Source of the DNA: Bacillota bacterium
GTDB taxonomy: Bacteria > Bacillota > Clostridia > Lachnospirales > Lachnospiraceae
Direction of reading: 5' to 3'
DNA length: 41,996 nt
Assembly (NCBI GenBank): GCA_023415595.1
Contig: JAEZJW010000132.1
Location: 1 to 41,996, forward strand
Of this stretch, positions 8,451 through 17,797 are shown one piece after another. The notes beneath the pieces are model-generated. The model did no database searches. It was not told the origin of the DNA and saw only the letters and a program-made list of their open reading frames with translations. The translations under genes were made by a program, and so were the position numbers. Position 1 is the stretch's first letter; each line of letters begins with the position of its first letter.

Positions 8451-8753
8451 TTAGAACTTAAAATCGATACACTTCCGATTAGTGGTTGCGGGTCTTACAA
8501 AATTCGTACCCACACGGACATGTTCCGGATGTACCTGATATGTCTGCAGTGCTTCTTCATCCTTGAATACACTGTCCAGCATTATTTCTGAGTCCGAGGA
8601 TGAGAGGGGCTCGGTCAAAACCTCGATGGATACGATCCCTTCGATCAGGTTCTTCAGATTCTCCAGTTCCTTCTTGATTTCAGCTCCCTTTGCATGCTTC
8701 TCCTCTGCAGAAAGGCCTTCTGCAAAATTCCAAGCGACTATATGTCTTACCAT
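8451..8753 (-). CDS. Dabb-domain (stress-responsive alpha/beta barrel) protein
   Basis: This is a 100-residue cytoplasmic protein with the dimeric alpha-beta barrel (Dabb) pattern. It starts MVRHIVAWNFAEG, followed by a helix rich in Lys and Glu, then EGIVSIEVLTE, and ends with the YQVHPEHVRV segment typical of the fold. An AGGAGG site lies seven bases before the ATG. Family members have no single known reaction in bacteria. Its leader and the following hairpin suggest a single-gene transcript. Confidence 0.88.
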   Translation of the reverse strand: MVRHIVAWNFAEGLSAEEKHAKGAEIKKELENLKNLIEGIVSIEVLTEPLSSSDSEIMLDSVFKDEEALQTYQVHPEHVRVGTNFVRPATTNRKCIDFKF

Positions 8754-8847
8754 ATGATGACCTCCTAATTCTTCTACCTAATCTATTTTGTCTCTAAAGT
8801 ATAACATAAATATACCGATTTACAATCCGGTTTTTGAAAGTATTCCA

Positions 8848-10758
8848 TCAGCTTTGGGTTGTAAAGGGTGATGCAGGTAATCCTTCTTCGTTATAAAGGT
8901 TAGCCGCTTCGGGATTATCCTTCCACCCATACCGCACATGGGCCGGTTCCTTCACCTTGCTGCAGGTAACCAGAAGAGTATCCTGATCAATCCTTCCCTC
9001 TGCCGGATAAAACACTCCATCCTCCCCACATGCCTCAAGCATATTCACTCTGTCACCCCGAAGGATTAAGCCGCTGCCGGTATGCTTAAAATGTAGTCTG
9101 AGGGCTGCCCCATCCTTCTCCATATAATCATAGATCGGACCGCTGCATACAATTTCTTCGCCGAAGACCATTCGAAATGCCCACAACGCAAGCCGTTCCC
9201 CGACAGATTTCTTATCCCAGGGATGAAGATCGTTATACATTCCCTTATCTATCGTTACGACCATGCCCGTCCCCGGCACCTTAAGCGTTTTTCTCTGTTC
9301 TTCCCTGAGCCTTGCCCAATTGCTGTCCTCCGGTTCCTTTCTCCATGGACAATAGTTAGCCAACTGTACATACAGGAACGGGAAGGTTCCGATATTCCAG
9401 GTATGCCGCCAATCCAGGATAACAGCCTCAAATAAGTCCTTGTAATCAAAAGGATAAGAATCATTAGATTCTCCCTGATACCATAATACTCCCTTGATTG
9501 CATATCTTCTTAAGGGATAGATCATTCCATTAAAAACTCCGGTAGGTTTATACTGGAAGAAGGTCGTCGGCTGCTGTGCCTTGGTGACCGCACCGATCTT
9601 ATAGTTCCATATCCCGGAGAGGAGAAGCTCCTGCCCGTTCGCTCTCAGGACGTAAGGCATATCCGTGACAAAGGCTCCTGTATTCTGGGTAACCAGTAAA
9701 CGGACGGTTATTGTATTCCTTCCTTCCCGCAGTAATCCCTCCGGTATGTCATATCTGCGGGGCGGATACAGATAACCGGTCCCTCCGATCCGAACACCGT
9801 TGAGATAAGTGTCATCCCCATCAATGACAGTCCCCAGCACAAGCTTTCCGGTTCCATTTAGCATGGTATCCGGTACGATAATATCTTTTCTGAACCAAAT
9901 AGCTCCACCCTTGATTTTCTCCAGCTCTGTTCCCTCAAAGCTCAGAGGAATCGTTATCTCCTTCCAATCAGAGAGATCACAGTCCTCCCTGTACCAGGGT
10001 CCTGATGGGTCCTTCAGACCCTCATCTGCCTCTTCCAGCTCCCTGTACCACATACTATTTTGCAGTTCCTCCTGCTTGATGGTTCCGCTGACATAGGAGT
10101 CATCCTTGCATAAGGCAAGCAAATTTTTAAATCTATCGAATCCTAATAAAGTCTTTTCACTAAGCCAGGCCTCGGCAGGAGTACCTCCGATAGCCGTAAA
10201 TAGAAAGCCGATCGGAATTTTATACCTCTCATAGACCTTCTTCGCAAAGAAATATCCGATTGCGCTAAAGTCGTAGATCGAGGTTGGATTGACAGAAACC
10301 CAACTTCCCCCGGACAGCTCCTCCTTAGGTCCATGGAAATCATAGACCATCGGAACGAGAAAGGATCGAATCTCCGGGTAGTAAGCATCCTTCACTTCCT
10401 CAGCGAACAGATCCAGCGTTCGCCGTACCGGAATCTGCATATTGGACTGACCGCCCAAAACCCATACATCTCCGACCATAATATCCTGTACGGTCAGCTC
10501 CGAGCCACAGCATCGGATTATCATCATAAACGGTCCGCCGGGATCAAGCCTGTCTAAAATAATCTCCCAGCTCCCAACGGCAGAGGTCACCGTCCGATAT
10601 GCCTTCTCCAGGAAAATCAGAGTAAGCTCCTGTTCCGGCTCAGCCTTTCCCCAAATCCGCACCGAGGTATTTCTCTGCAGTACCATTCCGTCACTAACCA
10701 GAGACGGCAGTACAATACTATTCTGTAGCTTCTCCATATCAGTCCCCATCTCTTTCAT
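8848..10758 (-). CDS. sialate O-acetylesterase-like SGNH hydrolase
   Basis: This is a carbohydrate esterase of the SASA family. A short beta domain comes first (GMVLQRNTSVRIWGKAEP), then the catalytic block with GGQSNM and Ser105, an AIGGTPAEAWLS segment, and later WYQGESND and NDLHPWDK, which supplies the Asp-His pair. A galactose-binding-like beta insert occupies roughly residues 250-375. No signal peptide is visible, so a cytoplasmic location is likely. The gene begins one base after the stop of the histidine kinase gene (TGA-A-ATG), so translation is probably coupled. Downstream ATGs at codons 4 and 8 are alternative starts. The natural substrate is not known; acetylated sialic acid or plant xylan units are both possible. 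Confidence 0.87.
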   Translation of the reverse strand: MKEMGTDMEKLQNSIVLPSLVSDGMVLQRNTSVRIWGKAEPEQELTLIFLEKAYRTVTSAVGSWEIILDRLDPGGPFMMIIRCCGSELTVQDIMVGDVWVLGGQSNMQIPVRRTLDLFAEEVKDAYYPEIRSFLVPMVYDFHGPKEELSGGSWVSVNPTSIYDFSAIGYFFAKKVYERYKIPIGFLFTAIGGTPAEAWLSEKTLLGFDRFKNLLALCKDDSYVSGTIKQEELQNSMWYRELEEADEGLKDPSGPWYREDCDLSDWKEITIPLSFEGTELEKIKGGAIWFRKDIIVPDTMLNGTGKLVLGTVIDGDDTYLNGVRIGGTGYLYPPRRYDIPEGLLREGRNTITVRLLVTQNTGAFVTDMPYVLRANGQELLLSGIWNYKIGAVTKAQQPTTFFQYKPTGVFNGMIYPLRRYAIKGVLWYQGESNDSYPFDYKDLFEAVILDWRHTWNIGTFPFLYVQLANYCPWRKEPEDSNWARLREEQRKTLKVPGTGMVVTIDKGMYNDLHPWDKKSVGERLALWAFRMVFGEEIVCSGPIYDYMEKDGAALRLHFKHTGSGLILRGDRVNMLEACGEDGVFYPAEGRIDQDTLLVTCSKVKEPAHVRYGWKDNPEAANLYNEEGLPASPFTTQS

Positions 10759-10759
10759 T

Positions 10760-13700
10760 TCATTTTAAGGTATCGGGCTTACCCTTCTCCGCTCCTGTCA
10801 GAAGCATCCTGCCGATGATCTTTTTCAACTGTTCCAGCACAAGCAGCTTCTCCTTATCGCTTCCATAGTATAGATTCTGCAATCTTTCTGCAGCTTCCAT
10901 GATCTCCTCAGAAGCAATCTGTTCTGAAAGTTGGCCAATTTCCTGCAGAATAAAGTGAAGTATCTCCGTATTATGATAACGGATTGCAGACTCCATAATG
11001 TTAAGATCCATTTCCAGTTCTTTCAGCTTGGGATTTGTACTGCCAGCCATAGAATCCTTCATAAAATACAACCGTTCCTTCTGATCGTCTTCCTTAACAA
11101 GAATCGGCTGGCGTATTTCCACAGACTGACCGGAATTCATCGTGATTGTATCAATTACATGAAACAGTTCCTCCATTTGTATCGGCTTGGATACATATCC
11201 GTCCATGCCCATCTCCCTGAATTTTTCACTTTCTCCTGTTAATACATGGGCTGTTAATGCAATCACCGGTGTATGCCTCTCCCGGGCCTCCAACTGCCTG
11301 ATCCTCTTGCTGGTTTCCACACCATTCATACCGGGCATCTGAATATCCATCAGTATAACATCATACATCCCTGAGCGGTAGATATCCAGTGCTTCCGCAC
11401 CGTTTGTCACCGCTACAACATTATGATTTTTAAGCTTAAGCATATCTGATATCACCTGAAGGTTCACAGGGTCGTCCTCTACCAACAGGATATTTCTTAC
11501 CACGTACTCTCTCGAGGGCTTGGGACTTGCCTCTTTCAGCATCGTTCCCACTTCAAAATCCAGTAAAAAATAAAAACTGCTTCCCATTCCCGGAGTACTG
11601 TTGACACCGATCTGACCTCCCATAAGCTCTACCAGCTTCTTTGATATGGCCAATCCCAGTCCGGTTCCGCCGAATCTTTTATTGTAGGAGGATCCATCCA
11701 GCTGGCTGAAGCTTTTAAACAGCAGACTGCGGTTCTCCTCCGAAATTCCAATTCCCGTATCAGAGATGACAAATTTAATTTCTACTCTGTTGTTCCTGAT
11801 ATTATGTACCTCAGTCCTAAGAGTGATTTCTCCTCTGTCCGTGAATTTATAGGCATTACTCAGAAGGTTATTAAAAACCTGTTTCAGCTTATTCTGGTCA
11901 CCGATGAGATAGTCCGGCAAATCGTCAGGTAACTCTGTATTGATCACCAAACCTTTTTTCAGAATCAGGGGGCTATGAGCATTAACCAATTCACGGATTG
12001 TATCCTTCATGCAGAAATTCTTTAAAGAGATAGTGACTTTATCAGCCTCCAGCTTCTCAAAATCAAGAATATCATTGATGGTGTGAATCAGCGAATTTGC
12101 ACAATCCTTTGCTGTAATCAGCTTATCCCTCTGTTCCCTGGACAAGGAGGTAAGCATGGTCAGATCAATCATTCCGACGATTCCATTGATCGGAGTCCGT
12201 ATCTCATGACTCATGTTAGCTAGAAATTCGCTCTTCGCTTTATTTGCGGATTCCGCGGCCTCCTTTGCTTCGATTAAACTCAGCTCTGACCGTTTCTGTT
12301 CCGTTATATCGGTAACAATCGTAACTATCGTATCAGCCTCAGGACTGTAAATTACCATCGAGAGCCACATATCAAAGGTTGCCTCGTAGAAGTTATTCCA
12401 ATAAATGCTTTTTCCGGCAGTAATGGTATCCCTATGCTGATGAATGCTTCCGGTCAGAAATTCATGGCTTTTTGAAAATACCTCGGAATATTTCCGGCCT
12501 TTCATAGAGCCCCTAACCATTCCGAATATTCTCTCAAAAAAATCGTTAACCTCTATTACAGATAGATCCTCCAGACAATTATCCCGGTTATAGATACCCT
12601 GATAATAGGCATAACCATTACGCAGGTTTGTAAACAAGGAGCGGAACTTCTGATTGCTGCGGTAAATCTGCTCCTCAGCAACTTTCCTTTCTGTGATATC
12701 CCGGATAATACTGATCAGGACTCTCTTGTCACCGATGTCCATTCCACGGGAGCTTACCTCTACATTAAACCTGCTTCCATCCTTACGGATATGCTCAGTC
12801 TCAAATATAATACCATCCTTATTTGCCTGCTGCATCTGCTGCCTAGCATAGTTCCACTCTCCCCTCAGATCACAAACACTCATGGAACATAATTCCTCAC
12901 TGCTGTATCCATATGCCAGCTCAGCAGCCTTGTTTGCCTCAATGATATTCCCATCCAGATCTATGAACAGGATGATCTCCCTGGTATTCTTAGAGAATAA
13001 TTCATATTTTCTGATATTATCAGCAATATCAGCCCGATCCGATATATCCTTGCCAATACCAATCGATCCTATAAAATTTCCGTCAGAATTCCAGATAGGT
13101 TTACCATTGATGCGTAACCACCGGTAGATACCATCCTTACGGCGAAAACGGAGAATCAGATCACTCGGGATCTGATGAAGCACATTTTGCTCGATTTCCT
13201 CCATTAGTCTATACTTATCGTCCTGATGTACCAGCTCCATCCATCCATTACTCCTAATATCTTCCATATTGAGGCCTGTAAAATCCAGAACCTCCTTATT
13301 GGCATAGGTGATGATCAGATCAGTATCCATAATCCAAATTAATGCCGGAATAACATCCATAATTTCGTGACTATGCATGCAGTTTCCGTACATCTTCTCC
13401 AAATCTGCCTCATTGCCGCGGCATGCCTGATTAAGCAGGATATATGCTCCTGTAACCTTACCCTTCCGATCTATGGTAGGTGACAGCTTAATGTCATACA
13501 CATCAGTCTCTTGCTTCTGTTCAGTGACTTCTGCCACCTGCCCGAATATCTTAATGGAAGCCTTTTTCTTTATGACATATTTCAGATTTTTTTTAATTAT
13601 ATAGGATGAGTCCGCACCAAAACAATCTATGATGCAGTCGATCGGCAGTCCTTCCATCTGATTCCTGCCGTATAAATCTCCCACTGTTCCATAGATTGAT

Positions 13701-13807
13701 TTGATTCTTCCTTTTTTATCTGTGTTAATAATTACATCTGAGCTGAATAGAAAAGGTTGCGACATTTGCCTCGCAGCTTCTTCCCCATTTGACAAAATAG
13801 TATTCAT
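10760..13807 (-). CDS. hybrid sensor histidine kinase with several PAS domains and a receiver
   Basis: This is a 1015-residue cytoplasmic sensor with no transmembrane segment. The order is an N-terminal PAS-like region (about 20-130), PAS domains near 150-265 and 272-385, another PAS-like region to about 505, a HisKA domain with phospho-acceptor His534 in MSHEIRTP, an HATPase_c domain with FGGTGLGLAISKKLVELMGG, and a receiver with Asp821 in MDIQMPGMNG. The last 110 residues are helical and lack a clear HPt histidine motif. The ATG at 13807 has AAGGGTG upstream, so it is preferred to the GTG at 13816. Signals are probably small molecules or redox. Coupling to the esterase gene suggests a sugar-related role, which is inference. 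Confidence 0.92.
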   Translation of the reverse strand: MNTILSNGEEAARQMSQPFLFSSDVIINTDKKGRIKSIYGTVGDLYGRNQMEGLPIDCIIDCFGADSSYIIKKNLKYVIKKKASIKIFGQVAEVTEQKQETDVYDIKLSPTIDRKGKVTGAYILLNQACRGNEADLEKMYGNCMHSHEIMDVIPALIWIMDTDLIITYANKEVLDFTGLNMEDIRSNGWMELVHQDDKYRLMEEIEQNVLHQIPSDLILRFRRKDGIYRWLRINGKPIWNSDGNFIGSIGIGKDISDRADIADNIRKYELFSKNTREIILFIDLDGNIIEANKAAELAYGYSSEELCSMSVCDLRGEWNYARQQMQQANKDGIIFETEHIRKDGSRFNVEVSSRGMDIGDKRVLISIIRDITERKVAEEQIYRSNQKFRSLFTNLRNGYAYYQGIYNRDNCLEDLSVIEVNDFFERIFGMVRGSMKGRKYSEVFSKSHEFLTGSIHQHRDTITAGKSIYWNNFYEATFDMWLSMVIYSPEADTIVTIVTDITEQKRSELSLIEAKEAAESANKAKSEFLANMSHEIRTPINGIVGMIDLTMLTSLSREQRDKLITAKDCANSLIHTINDILDFEKLEADKVTISLKNFCMKDTIRELVNAHSPLILKKGLVINTELPDDLPDYLIGDQNKLKQVFNNLLSNAYKFTDRGEITLRTEVHNIRNNRVEIKFVISDTGIGISEENRSLLFKSFSQLDGSSYNKRFGGTGLGLAISKKLVELMGGQIGVNSTPGMGSSFYFLLDFEVGTMLKEASPKPSREYVVRNILLVEDDPVNLQVISDMLKLKNHNVVAVTNGAEALDIYRSGMYDVILMDIQMPGMNGVETSKRIRQLEARERHTPVIALTAHVLTGESEKFREMGMDGYVSKPIQMEELFHVIDTITMNSGQSVEIRQPILVKEDDQKERLYFMKDSMAGSTNPKLKELEMDLNIMESAIRYHNTEILHFILQEIGQLSEQIASEEIMEAAERLQNLYYGSDKEKLLVLEQLKKIIGRMLLTGAEKGKPDTLK

Positions 13808-13841
13808 ACGAATCACCCTTGTAATTTATGTAACCAAGGTA

Positions 13842-13869
13842 ATTATATTATATCTGTAAATTTTGTCAA
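13842..13869 (-). promoter_or_regulatory. promoter of the hybrid kinase operon
   Basis: TTGACA at 13864-13869, a 16-base spacer and TATAAT at 13842-13847 are both consensus boxes. The start codon is about 35 bases downstream. Confidence 0.8.
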
Positions 13870-13952
13870 CTTTTGCATCTAATACTTACCAAATTCAAAA
13901 TCGTTTAATACGATTCGTTTCTTTGTTCAGTAAGTTTTTTAATTACCTATTA

Positions 13953-14975
13953 TTATTTTAGCAGAGAACACAAATTGGGAGCAATCTGATGAAGCGGCAG
14001 CTGCTTTTCCACTGCCCCCAGGTTATAAGCCACCTTTGGCATTCCATAAACAACTGCGGTTTCTTCATCCTGTCCGAGGGTCCGGGCATTTCTTCTCCTC
14101 ATGGCCAGCATGCCCTTGGCACCATCATAACCCATTCCGGTCAAGATCACTCCTATGGCATTCTCACCGGCTGCTTTGGCAACCGATTCGAATAATACAT
14201 CAACTGAAGGGCAGTGACCATTCACCTTGTCCCCACGGAAGCATTCGACCCGGTAGGTATCACCGGTCTTAATCAGCTTCATGTGCTGATCTCCCGGTGC
14301 GATCAGAACCCGTCCCGGTTCTGCTATATCTCCGGTAGCTGCCTCCTTAATCTCCAGGGGTAGGGAAGCATTCATCCTCTCAGCAAACATCCGGGAAAAA
14401 TCGGGAGGGATATGCTGTACTATAACGATGCCCGGAATATTCGCAGGCAATCCCTTTAAAACCTGATAAATTGCTTCTGTTCCGCCGGTGGAGGCTCCGA
14501 TTGCGATAATTTTCTTCGCTACGCCGGAGATTACTGTACCCTCAGACTTCTTCGGTTCCTCCGGTAATCGTAGACGAACCTTGGCAGCGGAGGCCACCTT
14601 TACCTTCGCTATCATATCCTTTAAGAAGTTCTCCACACTGTTTACAGATTTTAAATCAGGTTTTATAACAAAATCTACTGCACCTGCGTTCATAGCATCA
14701 AAGACGATGCCGTTGACAGCACTGACAATGATAACCGGCAACGGATATTGGGGCATCAGCTTCCGGATAAAATCAATCCCATTCATCTTTGGCATCTCCA
14801 CATCACAGGTCATGACATCAGGATGAAATTCCAGTATCTTATCTCTGGCTTCATAGGGATCCCTTGCTGTTGCGATTACTTCTATTGTAGGATCCGAGGT
14901 CAGACCCCTGGAAAGTACCTCCCTGAACAGCAGACTGTCATCCACAACCAGTACCTTTATTTTTTTTGCTTCCAA
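13953..14975 (-). CDS. cheB: chemotaxis protein-glutamate methylesterase CheB
   Basis: CheB removes methyl groups from, and deamidates, chemoreceptor glutamates. The N-terminal receiver has VVDDS and phospho-acceptor Asp58 in TCDVEMPKMNG. A linker follows, then the methylesterase domain with the catalytic triad Ser162 (GASTGG), His188 (QHIPP) and Asp284 (GMGYDGA). Its 340 residues are normal length. The start codon is TTG, with GAGGTGA about five bases upstream. It follows cheR by 22 bases and should be co-transcribed with cheY and cheR. Confidence 0.95.
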   Translation of the reverse strand: MEAKKIKVLVVDDSLLFREVLSRGLTSDPTIEVIATARDPYEARDKILEFHPDVMTCDVEMPKMNGIDFIRKLMPQYPLPVIIVSAVNGIVFDAMNAGAVDFVIKPDLKSVNSVENFLKDMIAKVKVASAAKVRLRLPEEPKKSEGTVISGVAKKIIAIGASTGGTEAIYQVLKGLPANIPGIVIVQHIPPDFSRMFAERMNASLPLEIKEAATGDIAEPGRVLIAPGDQHMKLIKTGDTYRVECFRGDKVNGHCPSVDVLFESVAKAAGENAIGVILTGMGYDGAKGMLAMRRRNARTLGQDEETAVVYGMPKVAYNLGAVEKQLPLHQIAPNLCSLLK

Positions 14976-14997
14976 TCGATCACCTCATCAATGTGGT

Positions 14998-15813
14998 TTA
15001 TATCTTTCGATATATTGCAGGTAAAATATATTTCAGCTTCGTATCCTCTCTGCTGATGGATTCTGAGTGTCCTATAAAAAGATAGCCTCCAAATTCCAGC
15101 TGGTCATAAAATTTCCCCACAAGCTCCTTCTTCGTCCGGCTATCAAAATAAATCATCACATTCCTGCAGAATATAACATGGAATTTCCTCTTAAAAGGAA
15201 ATGTAGATTCCATCAGGTTAAATCTGCGGAATATCACCTCATTTCTAAGTCTATCGATGATAACAGAATTGTCATTGTCATGGCGCTTGAAGTAGGACAG
15301 TCTCATATTGGCTGGAAGGGTGCTGATTTCCTCATTATGATACACACCCTTGGCTGCTTCCTCCAGGACCTTGCTTGATATATCGGTGGCTAAGACTTTG
15401 GAATCCCAGCTGCTTTTCTCTTTACCGAAATATTCATCCATAATCATCGCCAAGGTATACGGCTCTTCTCCTGAGGAGCAGCCTGCACTCCAGATTCTGA
15501 GATCCCTGTCCTTGACCGTATCAGCCAGATGGGGCAGCACATAGTCCTTAAAATAATTAAAATGGTCAGCTTCCCTCATAAAGAAGGTATGATTTGTTGA
15601 TATCTTATTAATCAGGGTCGAGATTGCTTCCCCTGTCTTGTCTGAAACAATATAGTCATAATACTCCGAAAAATCGTGAAATCCTTTGATAGCCAGTACA
15701 TTCTGCAATCTTCCTGTGACCAGTGTTTTTTTCTCATCCTTCAGGTTAATCCCATAATTCTCTTTAATAAATGCTGCCAGCTGATGAAATTCTTTATCCG
15801 TAATTGTAATCAT
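14998..15813 (-). CDS. cheR: chemotaxis protein methyltransferase CheR
   Basis: CheR transfers methyl groups from S-adenosylmethionine to receptor glutamates. The small helical N-terminal domain is followed by the catalytic domain with WSAGCSSGEEPYTLAM, the SAM-binding motif, and FHVIFCRNVMIYFD near the end. The start at 15813 (MITITDKEF) has GGTGGAG close upstream; the open frame extends to 15831 without a site. It lies between cheY and cheB in a compact operon. Confidence 0.95.
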   Translation of the reverse strand: MITITDKEFHQLAAFIKENYGINLKDEKKTLVTGRLQNVLAIKGFHDFSEYYDYIVSDKTGEAISTLINKISTNHTFFMREADHFNYFKDYVLPHLADTVKDRDLRIWSAGCSSGEEPYTLAMIMDEYFGKEKSSWDSKVLATDISSKVLEEAAKGVYHNEEISTLPANMRLSYFKRHDNDNSVIIDRLRNEVIFRRFNLMESTFPFKRKFHVIFCRNVMIYFDSRTKKELVGKFYDQLEFGGYLFIGHSESISREDTKLKYILPAIYRKI

Positions 15814-15853
15814 ACCATCTCCACCTATCATCTATTAGGTTCGTAAAGTGCGG

Positions 15854-16216
15854 TTACATCCCGGCCACTTTATTCAGTGTAGTAATCAATTGCTCTTCCT
15901 TGAAGGGTTTTACAATAAAAGAAACCGCCCCCGACAGGACTGCTTCTCTCACCATAGCTTCCTGACCCATAGCAGAAAGCATGATTACCTTCGCTTTCGG
16001 ATCGAGCTTCATTATTTCTTTTAATGCTTCAATTCCGGTCATATCAGGCATGGTAATGTCCATCGTTATTAAGTCAGGCTTCAGCTCCTGATACTTTTTC
16101 ACTCCTGCAATACCATTTTCAGCCTCGCCAGCCACTTCAAAACCGTTCTTTTCCAACATTGTTTTTATTGTTAATCTGATAAAAGCTGCATCATTCACGA
16201 TCAATACTTTCTTCAT
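15854..16216 (-). CDS. cheY: CheY-like response regulator
   Basis: This is a single-domain receiver of 120 residues with no output domain. Phospho-acceptor Asp53 is in LITMDITMPDMTG, the switch Ser is in MLSAMGQ, and the conserved Lys is in IVKPF. The first acidic position of the usual DD pair is Asn (VNDAAFIR), leaving Asp9 to hold the metal. That could change phosphorylation kinetics. AGGAGG lies six bases before the ATG. It heads the cheY-cheR-cheB operon, so a role in chemotaxis output or adaptation is likely. Confidence 0.92.
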   Translation of the reverse strand: MKKVLIVNDAAFIRLTIKTMLEKNGFEVAGEAENGIAGVKKYQELKPDLITMDITMPDMTGIEALKEIMKLDPKAKVIMLSAMGQEAMVREAVLSGAVSFIVKPFKEEQLITTLNKVAGM

Positions 16217-16263
16217 AGCCTTCCTCCTGATGTACGATTTATGTATAATAACGTAGTATTTAT

Positions 16264-16292
16264 AGTGTATCTTCTACACAAATATTCGTCAA
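16264..16292 (-). promoter_or_regulatory. promoter of cheY-cheR-cheB
   Basis: TTGACG at 16287-16292, a 17-base spacer and TACACT at 16264-16269, about 50 bases upstream of cheY. No flagellar sigma-factor box was evident. Confidence 0.55.
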
Positions 16293-16343
16293 GAAATATG
16301 TTCTTCAATTATGTCAGCCATTCATCCTTCCGTCTGACAGGAA

Positions 16344-16401
16344 GAAGAAAGGGCTATTTCAAAACCCCTATATTAAAAAGTTTTGAAACAGCCCTTTCTT
16401 C
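16344..16401 (-). terminator. terminator after hisS
   Basis: GAAGAAAGGGCT at 16344-16355 pairs with AGCCCTTTCTTC at 16390-16401. TTTCAAAAC/GTTTTGAAA continues the stem after one mismatch. A T-rich tract flanks it on the minus strand. It lies about 80 bases past hisS. Confidence 0.8.
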
Positions 16402-16483
16402 AATTCATTTATTCATGACAGGTATAAACTTGCAGGTTTCTCTTGATGGTTGCAGGTTAACATGCCTGCCAAGCAGGGTTTCT

Positions 16484-17743
16484 TTAGTTCTCCTTACCTG
16501 GCCGGAAATACTCAGCTACACGGTCCAGCTTCACTTCCGCCTGTTCTCCAGTTTCCATGTTCTTAATGTTGGCTTTATTCTCTGCCAGCTCATCAGCACC
16601 GATGATCACGGTGTTTTTTGCTCCAAGCTTATTCGCATATTTCATCTGAGCCTTCACAGATCGGTCCATATAATCAGTTTCTACGATCACGCCCTCTCTT
16701 CTGAGCTTCTGTACCAGCTGATAAGCTGCCGCTTTGGCTTCCTTGCCGAGAATACCGACATACAGCTCCACTGCCGGCTCCGGTGTCAGCTCTACTCCCT
16801 CTGCTGCCAGTTCATTGATGATACGCTCAATTCCCAGGCCAAAGCCTACTGCAGGAATATTCTGTTTCTCATCCACCTCATGGATCAGATTATCATAGCG
16901 TCCACCGCCGCAGATCGTAAAGCCTTCGGCATTCACAAATTCAAATACTGTCTTGGTATAATAATCAAGGCCTCTGACAATCCCGGTATCTACCTCATAG
17001 TCAATGCCAAGCTCCTGCAGCAGTTTTTTCAGCTCTTCAAAGTGATTACTGCACTCCTCGTCCAGATATTCGATCGTTCTGGGGGCGTCCTTCACGATCT
17101 CCTTGCAGGAAGGCACCTTACAATCAATGATTCTCAACGGGTTCTTCTGCATTCTCTCCCTGCAGGTTCCGCATAAATGTTCCTTATGCTGTTCCAGATA
17201 GGAAAGAAGCGCTTCATTATAAGTCTTCCGGCAATTGCTGCAGCCGATGTTATTAATATGGAGTTTTACACCCTTAATCCCCAGCTCCTTGAAGAGATCA
17301 TTCAGGAGGGTAATCAGCTCTATCTCAGCCATTGGGCTTGCAGAACCGAAAAACTCCACACCGAACTGGTGGTGCTGACGAAATCTCCCGTTCTGAGGAT
17401 TCTCATATCGGAATACCTGTGATACATAAAACAGCTTGGTGGGCTGGCTCTCTGCATAGAGGCTGTTCTCCAGGTAAGCACGTACTGCTCCGGCTGTGCC
17501 CTCGGGTTTCAGGGTAATACTCCGGCCTCCCTTATCCTCAAAGGTATACATTTCCTTCTGAACAACATCCGTTGTCTCCCCAACACCTCTCTGAAAGAGA
17601 ACCGTATGTTCAAAGGCCGGTGTAATTACCTCCTTGATGTTATAAACCTTGCAAAGCTTTCTGGCAAGCTCCTCGATGATGGTTCGTTTATGCATGTTAG
17701 AACCATACCAATCTAATGTACCCTTGGGTCTTTGTGTTATCAT
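16484..17743 (-). CDS. hisS: histidine--tRNA ligase
   Basis: This is a class II histidyl-tRNA synthetase of 419 residues. It shows KGTLDW at the start, GETTDVVQKEMYTF, motif 2 (FRYENPQNGRFRQHHQFG), the histidine motif GLDYYTKTVFEF, motif 3 (GFGLGIERI), and a C-terminal anticodon domain. A central region with GCSNC and, later, CGTC is a possible zinc-binding insert seen in part of the family. AGGAGG precedes the ATG at 17743; the open frame starts earlier at 17782. It follows hemZ by 54 bases and is probably in the same operon. Confidence 0.97.
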   Translation of the reverse strand: MITQRPKGTLDWYGSNMHKRTIIEELARKLCKVYNIKEVITPAFEHTVLFQRGVGETTDVVQKEMYTFEDKGGRSITLKPEGTAGAVRAYLENSLYAESQPTKLFYVSQVFRYENPQNGRFRQHHQFGVEFFGSASPMAEIELITLLNDLFKELGIKGVKLHINNIGCSNCRKTYNEALLSYLEQHKEHLCGTCRERMQKNPLRIIDCKVPSCKEIVKDAPRTIEYLDEECSNHFEELKKLLQELGIDYEVDTGIVRGLDYYTKTVFEFVNAEGFTICGGGRYDNLIHEVDEKQNIPAVGFGLGIERIINELAAEGVELTPEPAVELYVGILGKEAKAAAYQLVQKLRREGVIVETDYMDRSVKAQMKYANKLGAKNTVIIGADELAENKANIKNMETGEQAEVKLDRVAEYFRPGKEN

Positions 17744-17797
17744 CTTAGTCCTCCTGTCTTTTTGGAAGGGTAACCTGGTCACCTCCCTGATACTCCA

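Noticed and set aside
16241..17176. 311-codon plus-strand open frame
   Set aside because: It is the reverse strand of hisS plus its terminator; composition is unlike a real protein.
17177..17422. Plus-strand small open frame within hisS
   Set aside because: Shadow frame of a well-supported gene.
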